Shown here one piece after another: positions 11,398 to 20,993 of a stretch of 64,000 nucleotides of DNA (its first letter is position 1; each line of letters opens with the position of its first letter). This DNA comes from Mycolicibacterium diernhoferi. GTDB taxonomy: Bacteria; Actinomycetota; Actinomycetes; Mycobacteriales; Mycobacteriaceae. Position numbers and translations under genes: made by a program. The stretch lies in the NCBI RefSeq assembly GCF_019456655.1, contig NZ_CP080332.1:744001-808000 (forward strand), given 5' to 3'. The notes below the pieces were generated by a model that was not told the origin of the DNA, made no database searches, and saw only the letters and a program-made list of their open reading frames with translations.

Positions 11398-12435
11398 ATG
11401 CCCATCGCTACGCCCGAGGTCTACGCCGAGATGCTCGGCCGTGCCAAGGAGCATTCGTTCGCCTTCCCGGCGATCAACTGCACCTCCTCGGAAACCATCA
11501 ATGCCGCCATCAAGGGATTCGCCGACGCAGGCAGTGACGGCATCATCCAGTTCTCGACCGGCGGCGCGGAGTTCGGCTCCGGTCTCGGCGTGAAGGACAT
11601 GGTCACCGGTGCGGTGGCGCTGGCCGAGTTCGCGCACGTCGTCGCCGCCAAGTACGACGTCACCGTCGCACTGCACACCGATCACTGCCCCAAGGACAAG
11701 CTGGACGGCTTCGTCCGCCCGCTGCTGGCCATCTCGGCCGAGCGTGTCGCCAAGGGTCAGAACCCGCTGTTCCAGTCGCACATGTGGGACGGCTCCGCGG
11801 TGCCGATCGACGAGAACCTGCAGATCGCGCAGGAACTGCTGAAGCTGTCGACCGAAGCCAAGATCATCCTGGAGATCGAGATCGGCGTGGTCGGCGGTGA
11901 AGAGGACGGCGTCGAGGCCGAGATCAACGAGAAGCTGTACACCAGCCCCGAGGACTTCGAGAAGACCATCGACGCGCTCGGCTCCGGCGAGAACGGCAAG
12001 TACCTGCTGGCCGCCACCTTCGGCAACGTGCACGGTGTGTACAAGCCGGGCAACGTGAAGCTCAAGCCGGAGATCCTGGCGCAGGGCCAGAAGGTCGCCG
12101 CCGCCAAGCTGGGCCTCGCCGACAGCGCCCAGCCGTTCGACTTCGTCTTCCACGGTGGTTCGGGCTCGCTGAAGTCCGAGATCGAGGACTCGCTGCGCTA
12201 CGGCGTGGTGAAGATGAACGTCGACACCGACACCCAGTACGCATTCAGCCGCCCGATCGCCGACCACTTCTTCACCAACTACGACGGTGTATTGAAGGTC
12301 GACGGCGAGGTCGGCAACAAGAAGGTCTACGACCCCCGTAGCTACCTGAAGAAGGCCGAGGCCGGCATGACCGAGCGCGTCATCGAGGCGTGCAACGACC
12401 TGCACAGCGCGGGCCGGTCGGTTTCCGCGAGCTGA
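11398..12435 (+). CDS. fba: Class II fructose-bisphosphate aldolase
   Basis: It cleaves or condenses fructose 1,6-bisphosphate with dihydroxyacetone phosphate and glyceraldehyde 3-phosphate, in glycolysis and gluconeogenesis. The 345-residue length matches the mycobacterial zinc enzyme. Visible motifs are HTDHCPKDK (zinc and catalytic Asp region), LEIEIGVVGGEEDG, FGNVHGVYKPG (zinc His) and FHGGSGS (phosphate loop). The ATG at 11398 has a perfect AGGAGG at 11386-11391. The upstream region carries no other gene. A hairpin follows the stop. Confidence 0.97.
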   Translation: MPIATPEVYAEMLGRAKEHSFAFPAINCTSSETINAAIKGFADAGSDGIIQFSTGGAEFGSGLGVKDMVTGAVALAEFAHVVAAKYDVTVALHTDHCPKDKLDGFVRPLLAISAERVAKGQNPLFQSHMWDGSAVPIDENLQIAQELLKLSTEAKIILEIEIGVVGGEEDGVEAEINEKLYTSPEDFEKTIDALGSGENGKYLLAATFGNVHGVYKPGNVKLKPEILAQGQKVAAAKLGLADSAQPFDFVFHGGSGSLKSEIEDSLRYGVVKMNVDTDTQYAFSRPIADHFFTNYDGVLKVDGEVGNKKVYDPRSYLKKAEAGMTERVIEACNDLHSAGRSVSAS

Positions 12436-12448
12436 CATCCTGCACGAA

Positions 12449-12491
12449 TTCGGCGCGGTTTCGTACGTTCTACGTACGGGACCGCGCCGAA
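12449..12491 (+). terminator. 43-bp hairpin after fba
   Basis: The arms 12449-12468 and 12472-12491 pair over 20 positions (TTCGGCGCGGTTTCGTACGT) with two G-U wobbles and a TCT loop. It starts 13 bases after the fba stop and separates fba from the convergent gene at 12505. Its length and outer sequence match the hairpin after clpB. Confidence 0.75.
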
Positions 12492-12504
12492 GTCGTTTTG
12501 CGGG

Positions 12505-13194
12505 TCAGCCGTTCTGGCAGATCTTCCACTGATCGTCGCGGAACTGCAGATCGAAGCTGCGCGTCGACCGGGTCTGCGGGGCGTTGGCCATGAACGTCGT
12601 GACGTTGGCCTCGGCGTGCCCGTCGACGACGACGACCTCGTCGATGCTGGCGACCACCGGATACTGCTTGGCGGCCGCGACACGCTTGTGCGTGTCGGCC
12701 CATGAGTCGTCGTCGTAGTTGACGTAGGACTCCCGGGTCGCCCCGCAAGTGATGTCCCGCAGCGCGGACAGATCACCCTTCTGGATGGCGGCGTCGAAGC
12801 TCTCGATGGTCGAGCGGACCTGCTCCTCCTGCGAGGCCGCGTTCGCGCTGCCGCGGGTCAGCAGCACCGTGCCCAGTACGGCCAGCGCCACCAGCGCCGC
12901 GATGACCAGTACCACCGCGATGACCCAACCCCAGCTGCGCTGTGTGCGAGGGGGTTTGGGCGCGTCTTCACGTGCCGGAATCACCTGCGGTGCAGCAACT
13001 TTGGTGGTGTCGATCATCTCGGTCGGCTCGCCGGCGGAGAAGATCTCGGTAGGCGGTTCGGGCACCGATTGGATGATCTGGGTGGATCCGTCGAAACCCG
13101 AGGGCGCGGTGAACCGCCGTTCGGCGGAGTCGTCGGTCTCCGGCGCATCCGGAGTGGGCTCCTGCGGCTTGCCGGGCTCTGTTGGGTTCGACAT
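12505..13194 (-). CDS. Membrane protein with Pro/Glu-rich cytosolic tail
   Basis: The 229-residue protein has an acidic, proline-rich N-terminal part of about 85 residues (PTEPGKPQEPTPDAPETDD) containing STQIIQ and TEMIDTTK segments that could be phosphorylated. A single membrane helix follows (about 92-115, WVIAVVLVIAALVALAVLGTVLL). The external domain of about 110 residues has two cysteines (DITCG, WKICQNG) and looks like an NTF2/SnoaL-type fold, also seen in Rv0361, whose position it shares. Function unknown. The start MSNPTEPG was chosen over an upstream in-frame ATG that overlaps the next gene's promoter region. Confidence 0.75.
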   Translation of the reverse strand: MSNPTEPGKPQEPTPDAPETDDSAERRFTAPSGFDGSTQIIQSVPEPPTEIFSAGEPTEMIDTTKVAAPQVIPAREDAPKPPRTQRSWGWVIAVVLVIAALVALAVLGTVLLTRGSANAASQEEQVRSTIESFDAAIQKGDLSALRDITCGATRESYVNYDDDSWADTHKRVAAAKQYPVVASIDEVVVVDGHAEANVTTFMANAPQTRSTRSFDLQFRDDQWKICQNG

Positions 13195-13275
13195 TCCTAC
13201 TGCAGTCCTCCCTCGCGAACACTTCTGCACCAGCCTAATCACTGGCGGCATCCGCCCGCACGGCACAATAGGCCT

Positions 13276-13692
13276 ATGACGCGTATGGGCGACTTACTGG
13301 GGCCAGATCCGGTGCTGCTACCGGGTGATACGGAAGCGGAAGGCGAGTTGGAAGCCGGCGAGAAACCGGCCATCGTCGCCGCCGCGCACCCGAGTGCGTC
13401 GGTGGCCTGGGCGTCGCTCGCCGAGCACGCGCTGGCCGAGGATCAGCCGGTGGCCGCCTACGCCTACGCCCGGACCGGATATCACCGCGGGCTGGACCAG
13501 TTGCGCCGCAACGGCTGGAAGGGCTTCGGCCCGGTGCCCTACTCGCACGAACCGAATCGCGGGTTCCTGCGTTGCGTGGCCGCCCTGGCGCGCGCCGCCC
13601 AGGAGATCGGCGAGACGCCCGAGTACGCCCGCTGCCTCGATCTCCTCGACGACTGCGACCCGACTGCCCGTGCCGCGCTCGGAGTGAACTAG
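13276..13692 (+). CDS. DUF3151 family protein
   Basis: The 138-residue cytosolic protein is recognisable as the actinobacterial DUF3151 family (Rv0360c position). It has an acidic N-terminus (GDLLGPDPVLLPGDTEAEGE), a helical core ALAEDQPVAAYAYARTGYHRG and WKGFGPVPYSHEPNRGFLR, which is well conserved. The repeated helices resemble a TPR-like arrangement, but no biochemical role is known. It ends 4 bases into the convergent zitA stop. Confidence 0.8.
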   Translation: MTRMGDLLGPDPVLLPGDTEAEGELEAGEKPAIVAAAHPSASVAWASLAEHALAEDQPVAAYAYARTGYHRGLDQLRRNGWKGFGPVPYSHEPNRGFLRCVAALARAAQEIGETPEYARCLDLLDDCDPTARAALGVN

Positions 13693-14591
13693 CAGTTCTT
13701 CACGCCGCACTCGCCGACACCGCCCGGCGGTTCGACCTGGACGGTGGCGTGTTCGAGACCGCGCGCGGCCAACACGGCCCGGGCGTCGACCAGCACTCGT
13801 GCGGTGTCGCCCGCGCTGGTCAGATGGGCGGTCGCCATGTCCTTGCCGGGCACCAGCGTCCACACGTGCAGATCGTGCACCTCGGTGACGCCGGGCACGG
13901 CGCACAGTGCCGAGCGCAGTTCGTCGACGTCGATGTGGGCGGGGGAGGACTCGCTGAGGATGCGCAGCGCGGACCGGGCGAGGGCGAAGGCGCGGGGCAG
14001 CACCCACAGCGCGACCAACACGGCGACGACGACGTCGGCGTACGGCCAGCTGGTGGTGACGGTGACGATGCCGGCGATCAGCACGCCGATGCTGCCGACG
14101 GTGTCGGCGACCACCTCCATGTAGGCGCCCTTGACGGCCAGGCTGCGTTCGGAGTCCGACCGCAGTAGCAGCATCACGACGGCGTTGGCGGCGAGCCCGG
14201 CCAGGGCGACCACGATCAGCGGTACGCCCGGCACCTCGGGTGCGTTCCCGAGGCGTTCGAAAGCCTCGTACAGGATGAATCCGGCGACCCCGAGCAGCAG
14301 GGCGGCGTTGGCGACGGCGGTGAACACCTCGGCGCGATGCCAGCCGTAGGTCCGGGCCGCGGAGGTGGACCCGCGCCGGGCCAGCAGCACGGCGGTCAGG
14401 CCCATGAACATGGCGACCAGATCGGTGAGCATGTGGCCGGCGTCGGCGAGCAGCGCGATCGAGTTGATCATCAGCGCGGTGACGAGTTCCAGCACGAAGA
14501 ACGTGCCCAGGACCGCCGCGCCGATGATCATCCGGCTGACGCGGGTGTCACCACTGCCGTGACTGTGGCTGTGATCGTGTCCGGCTCCCAT
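13689..14591 (-). CDS. zitA: Cation diffusion facilitator zinc exporter (ZitA-like)
   Basis: This 300-residue CDF transporter exports Zn2+ (possibly Cd2+ or Co2+) in exchange for protons. It has a His-rich N-terminus (GHDHSHSHGSG), six membrane segments, the HxxxD/DxxxD zinc sites (ALLADAGHMLTD in TM2 and MEVVADTVGS in TM5) and a C-terminal cytosolic domain with VHDLHVWTLVPG. The location, just after fba and the DUF3151 gene, agrees with the M. smegmatis zinc exporter gene reported as SmtB-regulated zitA. A palindromic operator sits inside its promoter. Confidence 0.9.
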   Translation of the reverse strand: MGAGHDHSHSHGSGDTRVSRMIIGAAVLGTFFVLELVTALMINSIALLADAGHMLTDLVAMFMGLTAVLLARRGSTSAARTYGWHRAEVFTAVANAALLLGVAGFILYEAFERLGNAPEVPGVPLIVVALAGLAANAVVMLLLRSDSERSLAVKGAYMEVVADTVGSIGVLIAGIVTVTTSWPYADVVVAVLVALWVLPRAFALARSALRILSESSPAHIDVDELRSALCAVPGVTEVHDLHVWTLVPGKDMATAHLTSAGDTARVLVDARAVLAARGLEHATVQVEPPGGVGECGVKNC

Positions 14592-14598
14592 ACAGCCG

Positions 14599-14628
14599 AA
14601 TATATGCGTACTTACGCATATGTTGCAA
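14599..14628 (-). promoter_or_regulatory. zitA promoter with ArsR/SmtB-type operator in the spacer
   Basis: On the minus strand, a -35 TTGCAA (14623-14628) and a -10 TATATT (14599-14604) are 18 bases apart. A perfect 9-2-9 palindrome, ATATGCGTACTTACGCATAT (14602-14621), fills the spacer and overlaps the -10. The ATG (14591) lies 7 bases past the -10, so the transcript is probably leaderless. AT-rich palindromes of this kind are typical of ArsR/SmtB metal sensors, which release DNA when metal binds. Confidence 0.65.
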
Positions 14629-14631
14629 GAC

Positions 14632-15411
14632 TCAGAGCCAGGCGGACCAGAACCGGGTCAGCCCACTGCCGATGGACACCAGCGGGCTGGGCACCCCCGC
14701 CAGGTCGACGAACCAGAACACCGCGCCGAAGAACAGCTGGTTGAGCTGCGGCACGATCAGCACGATCAGCAGGATCAGGAAACCCCAGCCCTTGACCGGT
14801 TCCAGCGAGCGCTGGGTCTCCGGTTTGAGGTGCGGTTCGAGCGCGCCGTACCCGTCCAGCCCGGGAACCGGCAGCAGGTTCAGCAGGACGGCGGTGACCT
14901 GGAGGAAGCCCAGGAACGCGAGCCCGGCCCAGAACACCCCGTGCGCGCGGTCGTAGAACAGGCTCACCGCCGCCAGCAGCAGCACGGCCAGCACCGCGTT
15001 GGCCAGGGGACCGGCCAGGCTGACCTGGGTGCGCTGCCGCGGCGTCATCCACGACGTCCGCACATAGACCGCACCGCCGGGCAGGCCGATGCCGCCCAGG
15101 GCGATGAACAGCAGCGGCAGGCCCAGCGAGAGCATCGGGTGGGTGTACTTCAGAGGGTTCAGGGTGAGGTAGCCGCGCACCGCGATGTCGTGGTCGCCGA
15201 ACTTCCACGCGGTGTAGGCGTGCCCGAACTCGTGCAGGCACAGCGACACCAGCCAGCCCGCCACCACGAGAACGAATACCGCCACGTAGGACAGCGGGCC
15301 GATCTCATCCCCGCAGAACCAGGCCAGCACCCCTCCGGCGAGGGTGAGGGCGACGATCCCCAGAAAGACCGGGCTGGGGAGTACCGACTGGTGCAGCGGA
15401 CGGATGTTCAC
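14632..15411 (-). CDS. M50 family (site-2-protease-like) membrane metalloprotease
   Basis: The 259-residue polytopic membrane protein carries the zinc motif HEFGH (about residues 60-64) within SLCLHEFGHAYTAW and the distal metal-ligand segment LLPVPGLDGYGAL in place of the NPDG motif. Five to six hydrophobic segments are present. It belongs to the short M50 proteins without a PDZ domain and matches Rv0359 by position. It may cut membrane proteins within the bilayer; no substrate is known. Its stop lies just upstream of the zitA promoter. Confidence 0.88.
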   Translation of the reverse strand: MNIRPLHQSVLPSPVFLGIVALTLAGGVLAWFCGDEIGPLSYVAVFVLVVAGWLVSLCLHEFGHAYTAWKFGDHDIAVRGYLTLNPLKYTHPMLSLGLPLLFIALGGIGLPGGAVYVRTSWMTPRQRTQVSLAGPLANAVLAVLLLAAVSLFYDRAHGVFWAGLAFLGFLQVTAVLLNLLPVPGLDGYGALEPHLKPETQRSLEPVKGWGFLILLIVLIVPQLNQLFFGAVFWFVDLAGVPSPLVSIGSGLTRFWSAWL

Positions 15412-15436
15412 GTGTCGACGCTACCGGCTTGCCCGG

Positions 15437-15546
15437 CCCGGCCTCCTCGCTGCGCTCGTCACCGGACGGTGTTGGATGCGCCCGGCCTCCTCGCTGCGCT
15501 CGTCACCGGACGGTGTTGGATGCGCCCGGCCTCCTCGCTGCGCTCG

Positions 15547-15557
<11 letters not shown>
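15437..15557. repeat. 44-bp tandem repeat, 2.75 copies
   Basis: Units start at 15437, 15481 and 15525 (CCCGGCCTCCTCGCTGCGCT...). The first two are identical over 44 bp and the third is cut after 33 bp. The array fills the gap between the M50 gene and the next gene, and its last copy enters that gene's 3' end. Confidence 0.9.
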
Positions 15558-18224
<2,667 letters not shown>

Positions 18225-18226
18225 TC

Positions 18227-18889
18227 GTGTCGCGCGACCGGCCCCTTCGCAGGCTCACCACACCCCGTGCCGCCGCGGTGGCCGGTGTGTTGTTCGCGTT
18301 GCTCCTCGGGACCGCGCTGGTCTTGATTCGGCTCGCGCTGCCCGAGGGCGCCGAGCCGGGTGCCCAGTGGTTGACTCCGGGTAGTACGTATCTCGGGATT
18401 GCCGCACGGATCATGCCGTTCGCGGGCATCGCGTTTCTGTGGTTCATGGGCGTGGTGCGTGATGGATTCGGCCGCTTTGAGGACAAGTTCTTCACCACGG
18501 TGTTCATCGGCAGTGGGTTGCTGTTCCTGGCCATGATGTTCGTGGCAGCCGGGGTCGGCGCCGGGCTGGAAGGCGGCGACGCCGCTGCCCATCCCGATGT
18601 GGCAGCGTTCGGGCAGATGGTTCTGCTCACGGTCACGACGACGTACGCGGTGCGGATGGCTGCGGTCTTCATGATGTCGCTTGCCACCATCTGGTTGAAG
18701 ACGGGGCTGATGCCGCGCTGGCTGGTGATCGGGACTTATGTTGCCGCGGTGGGCCTTCTGGTTTCCAGTGACCTCTCCATGTGGCTGACGCTGGCGTTCC
18801 CGATTTGGGTGCTGGTGGTCAGCATCGTGCTGCTGATGCGGGCCGGGTTGATCGACCTGCACGATTCCAGGGCGGGGGAGCCGCACTAG
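18227..18889 (+). CDS. Polytopic membrane protein of unknown function
   Basis: The 220-residue protein has five to six hydrophobic segments (about 18-38, 60-80, 95-115, 135-155, 165-180 and 188-208) and short charged loops. GVVRDGFGRFEDKFFTTVF between two of them resembles uncharacterised actinobacterial membrane proteins. No transport or catalytic motif is visible. The GTG at 18227 begins 3 bases after the thioesterase stop, so it is probably the third gene of the purA operon. Confidence 0.72.
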   Translation: MSRDRPLRRLTTPRAAAVAGVLFALLLGTALVLIRLALPEGAEPGAQWLTPGSTYLGIAARIMPFAGIAFLWFMGVVRDGFGRFEDKFFTTVFIGSGLLFLAMMFVAAGVGAGLEGGDAAAHPDVAAFGQMVLLTVTTTYAVRMAAVFMMSLATIWLKTGLMPRWLVIGTYVAAVGLLVSSDLSMWLTLAFPIWVLVVSIVLLMRAGLIDLHDSRAGEPH

Positions 18890-20625
18890 AAGGGTGGCGG
18901 GTCCGGGTCCGCGGCGTTGGTGGTCTGGCTGTCGAAGATGTCCGGTGGTGCGGTGGCGCCGTTGGTGATGCGGTCCTGGTTGTGGTCCTTCGCTGCTGAC
19001 GCGAGGGCGAGTTCGGTTGCGTTGCGGGTGTGTTCGGCGTTGATGCGGTGTGCGCGGTCTTGGGCGCGGGTGCGTTGCCGGGTGGGCATCTTGGCGCTGC
19101 TGTGATCGTCGTGGATGAGGCTGATGTGTCGTGGCGGCGGGACGGTGGTGTGGATGTTCCAGTGCGGGAACAGGATCGCCGCGCCCGGGGTGCTGACATA
19201 GGTGTGCCCGGTGGGCGAGGTCCATTCTGTGGCGCCGTCGGGGCGTGCTTTGACGGTCCAGCCGTTCGGGCCGGAGCGGAATGTTTTCACCAGATGATGT
19301 TCACGGCAGAGCGGACGCAGGTTGCCCGGGTGGGTGGCCCCTGCCGGCCACGGGATCAGGTGGTCCAGATCGCAGCGGTGCGCCGGTTTCGAGCAGCCGG
19401 GGAAGCTACAGGTCTGCGAACACATCCGCACGAACGCGGTCAGCGCCGTGGAGGGCCGGTATTGGCGTTCAGTGGGCAGGTCGGCGACCTCGCGCAGGGG
19501 CCGGACCTTGGCGCCGGTGGCGATGAGGTCGGCCAGCATGGCCGCCGGGATGACGGTGCCGTCGAGCATCACCCCGACGCCCGCCCCGGCGAAAGTGGCC
19601 ACGGGCCGGGAATTGAATGGCACGTGCGCCGCGGGGTCCACGGCGGGCGTCGGATCGGACTCGGCGGGCGTCGGTGTCTGCGCAGCGGGCCGCTCAGGGC
19701 CATCTGGTCCAGGAGCTGGTTCAGGCTCCGGCTCAGGCCCTTCGGGCCCGGGCTCACCCGTGGGCGTCGGCCCAGGCCCGGTCTGTGGGGCGGGCCTCGC
19801 ATCGGCACCGGGCACCTGATCGGCCAGCATGTAGATGTTCACCGCCATCGACCGCGGATCTTTCCCGCTTCCCGCACAGCCCGGGTCCCCGCATCGGCAG
19901 GTCAACCGCTGCAGCGACGGCCCGACGATGCCGAGGGCACCCAGGGCGTCGGCGCGGCGTTCCCGCACGGTGCGCGGATCATTGGCGCACACGGTGTCCG
20001 CGAGATCATTGAGGCGCTGCTGCAGGGCCTGCTTGTCAGTCGCCCGCAGCCGTCCCCAGAACGAGCAGACCCCGTTGGGGTCATCACGGTCGTCGAACTC
20101 GACGTAGAGGTCTTTGGCGGCGGCCTTGGACCGGATCACCGCGATCGGGTCGAACTTCTCCACCCACAAATCCACCGCCCGGATCAGCGCGGCTTCCGAC
20201 AACGCCCCGTACTCGGTGGCTTCTGCGGCGATCGCGGCATCGATCAACGCCAACGCATCCTCGTCGGTCACCAGATGGGTGCGCCAGGTGATCTCCCCGA
20301 TCACTCTCGCCGACACCGCCCCCGACCCGAACAACGCCGCGGTGCGCGGCAGCCGATCCCGCAGCGCCACCCCGATGCGCATCTGAGTCGAGGCTGCATG
20401 CGGACTGAGATTGCAGGCCGCACTCACCTGCGCCTTCGCGAACGCCCACCCATCGACCACCTGATGGGCGATCACGTCATCCTCGTCATCGCACTGGCGT
20501 GCGGTGACCTCGGCGACCAGGGCCAGCCGATCCGCGGCCGCCATGGCCTCCGACCGGGTCGCGTCCGTCAACGCGGAGATGAGCTGTTCATCGCTCATCC
20601 CCGCCAACCCGACCCTATCGAACAT
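18886..20625 (-). CDS. 13E12-repeat family HNH endonuclease-like protein (DUF222)
   Basis: The 579-residue protein has an N-terminal helical DUF222 domain (about 1-245) that includes a Cys motif TCRCGDPGCAGSG. A Pro/Glu-rich linker (about 265-325, with TPTGEPGPEGPEPEPEPAPG) follows, then a region PVATFAGAGVGVMLDG and an HNH nuclease motif at residues 406-445 (CSFPGCSKPAHRCDLDH, then GNLRPLCREHH) with four cysteines for zinc. The C-terminus is low-complexity. Such genes are multicopy in mycobacteria and associated with integration sites and SOS induction. An SOS-type box covers the start codon. Whether it cuts DNA is unproven. Confidence 0.88.
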   Translation of the reverse strand: MFDRVGLAGMSDEQLISALTDATRSEAMAAADRLALVAEVTARQCDDEDDVIAHQVVDGWAFAKAQVSAACNLSPHAASTQMRIGVALRDRLPRTAALFGSGAVSARVIGEITWRTHLVTDEDALALIDAAIAAEATEYGALSEAALIRAVDLWVEKFDPIAVIRSKAAAKDLYVEFDDRDDPNGVCSFWGRLRATDKQALQQRLNDLADTVCANDPRTVRERRADALGALGIVGPSLQRLTCRCGDPGCAGSGKDPRSMAVNIYMLADQVPGADARPAPQTGPGPTPTGEPGPEGPEPEPEPAPGPDGPERPAAQTPTPAESDPTPAVDPAAHVPFNSRPVATFAGAGVGVMLDGTVIPAAMLADLIATGAKVRPLREVADLPTERQYRPSTALTAFVRMCSQTCSFPGCSKPAHRCDLDHLIPWPAGATHPGNLRPLCREHHLVKTFRSGPNGWTVKARPDGATEWTSPTGHTYVSTPGAAILFPHWNIHTTVPPPRHISLIHDDHSSAKMPTRQRTRAQDRAHRINAEHTRNATELALASAAKDHNQDRITNGATAPPDIFDSQTTNAADPDPPPF

Positions 20626-20633
20626 ACTTTCGA
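20618..20633 (-). promoter_or_regulatory. LexA SOS box over the start codon of the 13E12 gene
   Basis: TCGAACATACTTTCGA matches the mycobacterial SOS box TCGAAC-N4-GTTCGA at 11 of 12 defined positions. With flanks it forms an 8-6-8 inverted repeat (CTATCGAA and TTCGATAG). The ATG (20623-20625) lies inside it. Confidence 0.72.
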
Positions 20634-20763
20634 TAGTACTCGGGCCGCCGACAAGTGGTGGAGAGATTTTTCCTGCCTGTGGATAACTGTGCCGGTACTC
20701 GTGACCGCGCGGGTAGAGTGCCGAAGGTTAGTTCCAAAAGTTAAGCGCGAGGGGGATTCTGAC

Positions 20764-20980
20764 GTGGTCGAATGGCAACGACTGCTCCTTCTCGGAGCGG
20801 TGACCGCATCGATGTCTCTTGCCGGCGCTGCCGTGGCCAACGCGGACAAGTATATCGACTTCGGGACGAACCGGGCGGCATGCAAAGCGGCAGCCCAGCA
20901 GGCCAACGCGACCGGTTTCAGGTCTTTCGTACTGCTTCGAAACCGGGCCCGGGCATTACTCGTTGAACCTGGCGGACTGA
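20764..20980 (+). pseudogene. Small exported protein, possibly frameshifted near its end
   Basis: A GTG start at 20764 (after AGCGCGAGGGGGATTC) gives a signal peptide (LLLLGAVTASMSLAGAAVANA, predicted cut after ANA) and a short mature chain DKYIDFGTNRAACKAAAQQA. In the starting frame it reads on to 21189 over the convergent phospholipase gene, with non-protein-like sequence. In the +1 frame, after the GGGCCCGGGC tract (20945-20954), it would end as GPGHYSLNLAD at the TGA 20978-20980, which looks like the natural end of such small secreted mycobacterial proteins. A one-base indel, real or sequencing, is the simplest reading. Function unknown. Confidence 0.5.
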
Positions 20981-20993
20981 CAGACTCCTTGTC

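Noticed and set aside
18886..20625. Insertion sequence or prophage around the HNH gene
   Set aside because: No terminal inverted repeats, target-site duplication, transposase or integrase were seen; 13E12 genes occur as single dispersed copies.
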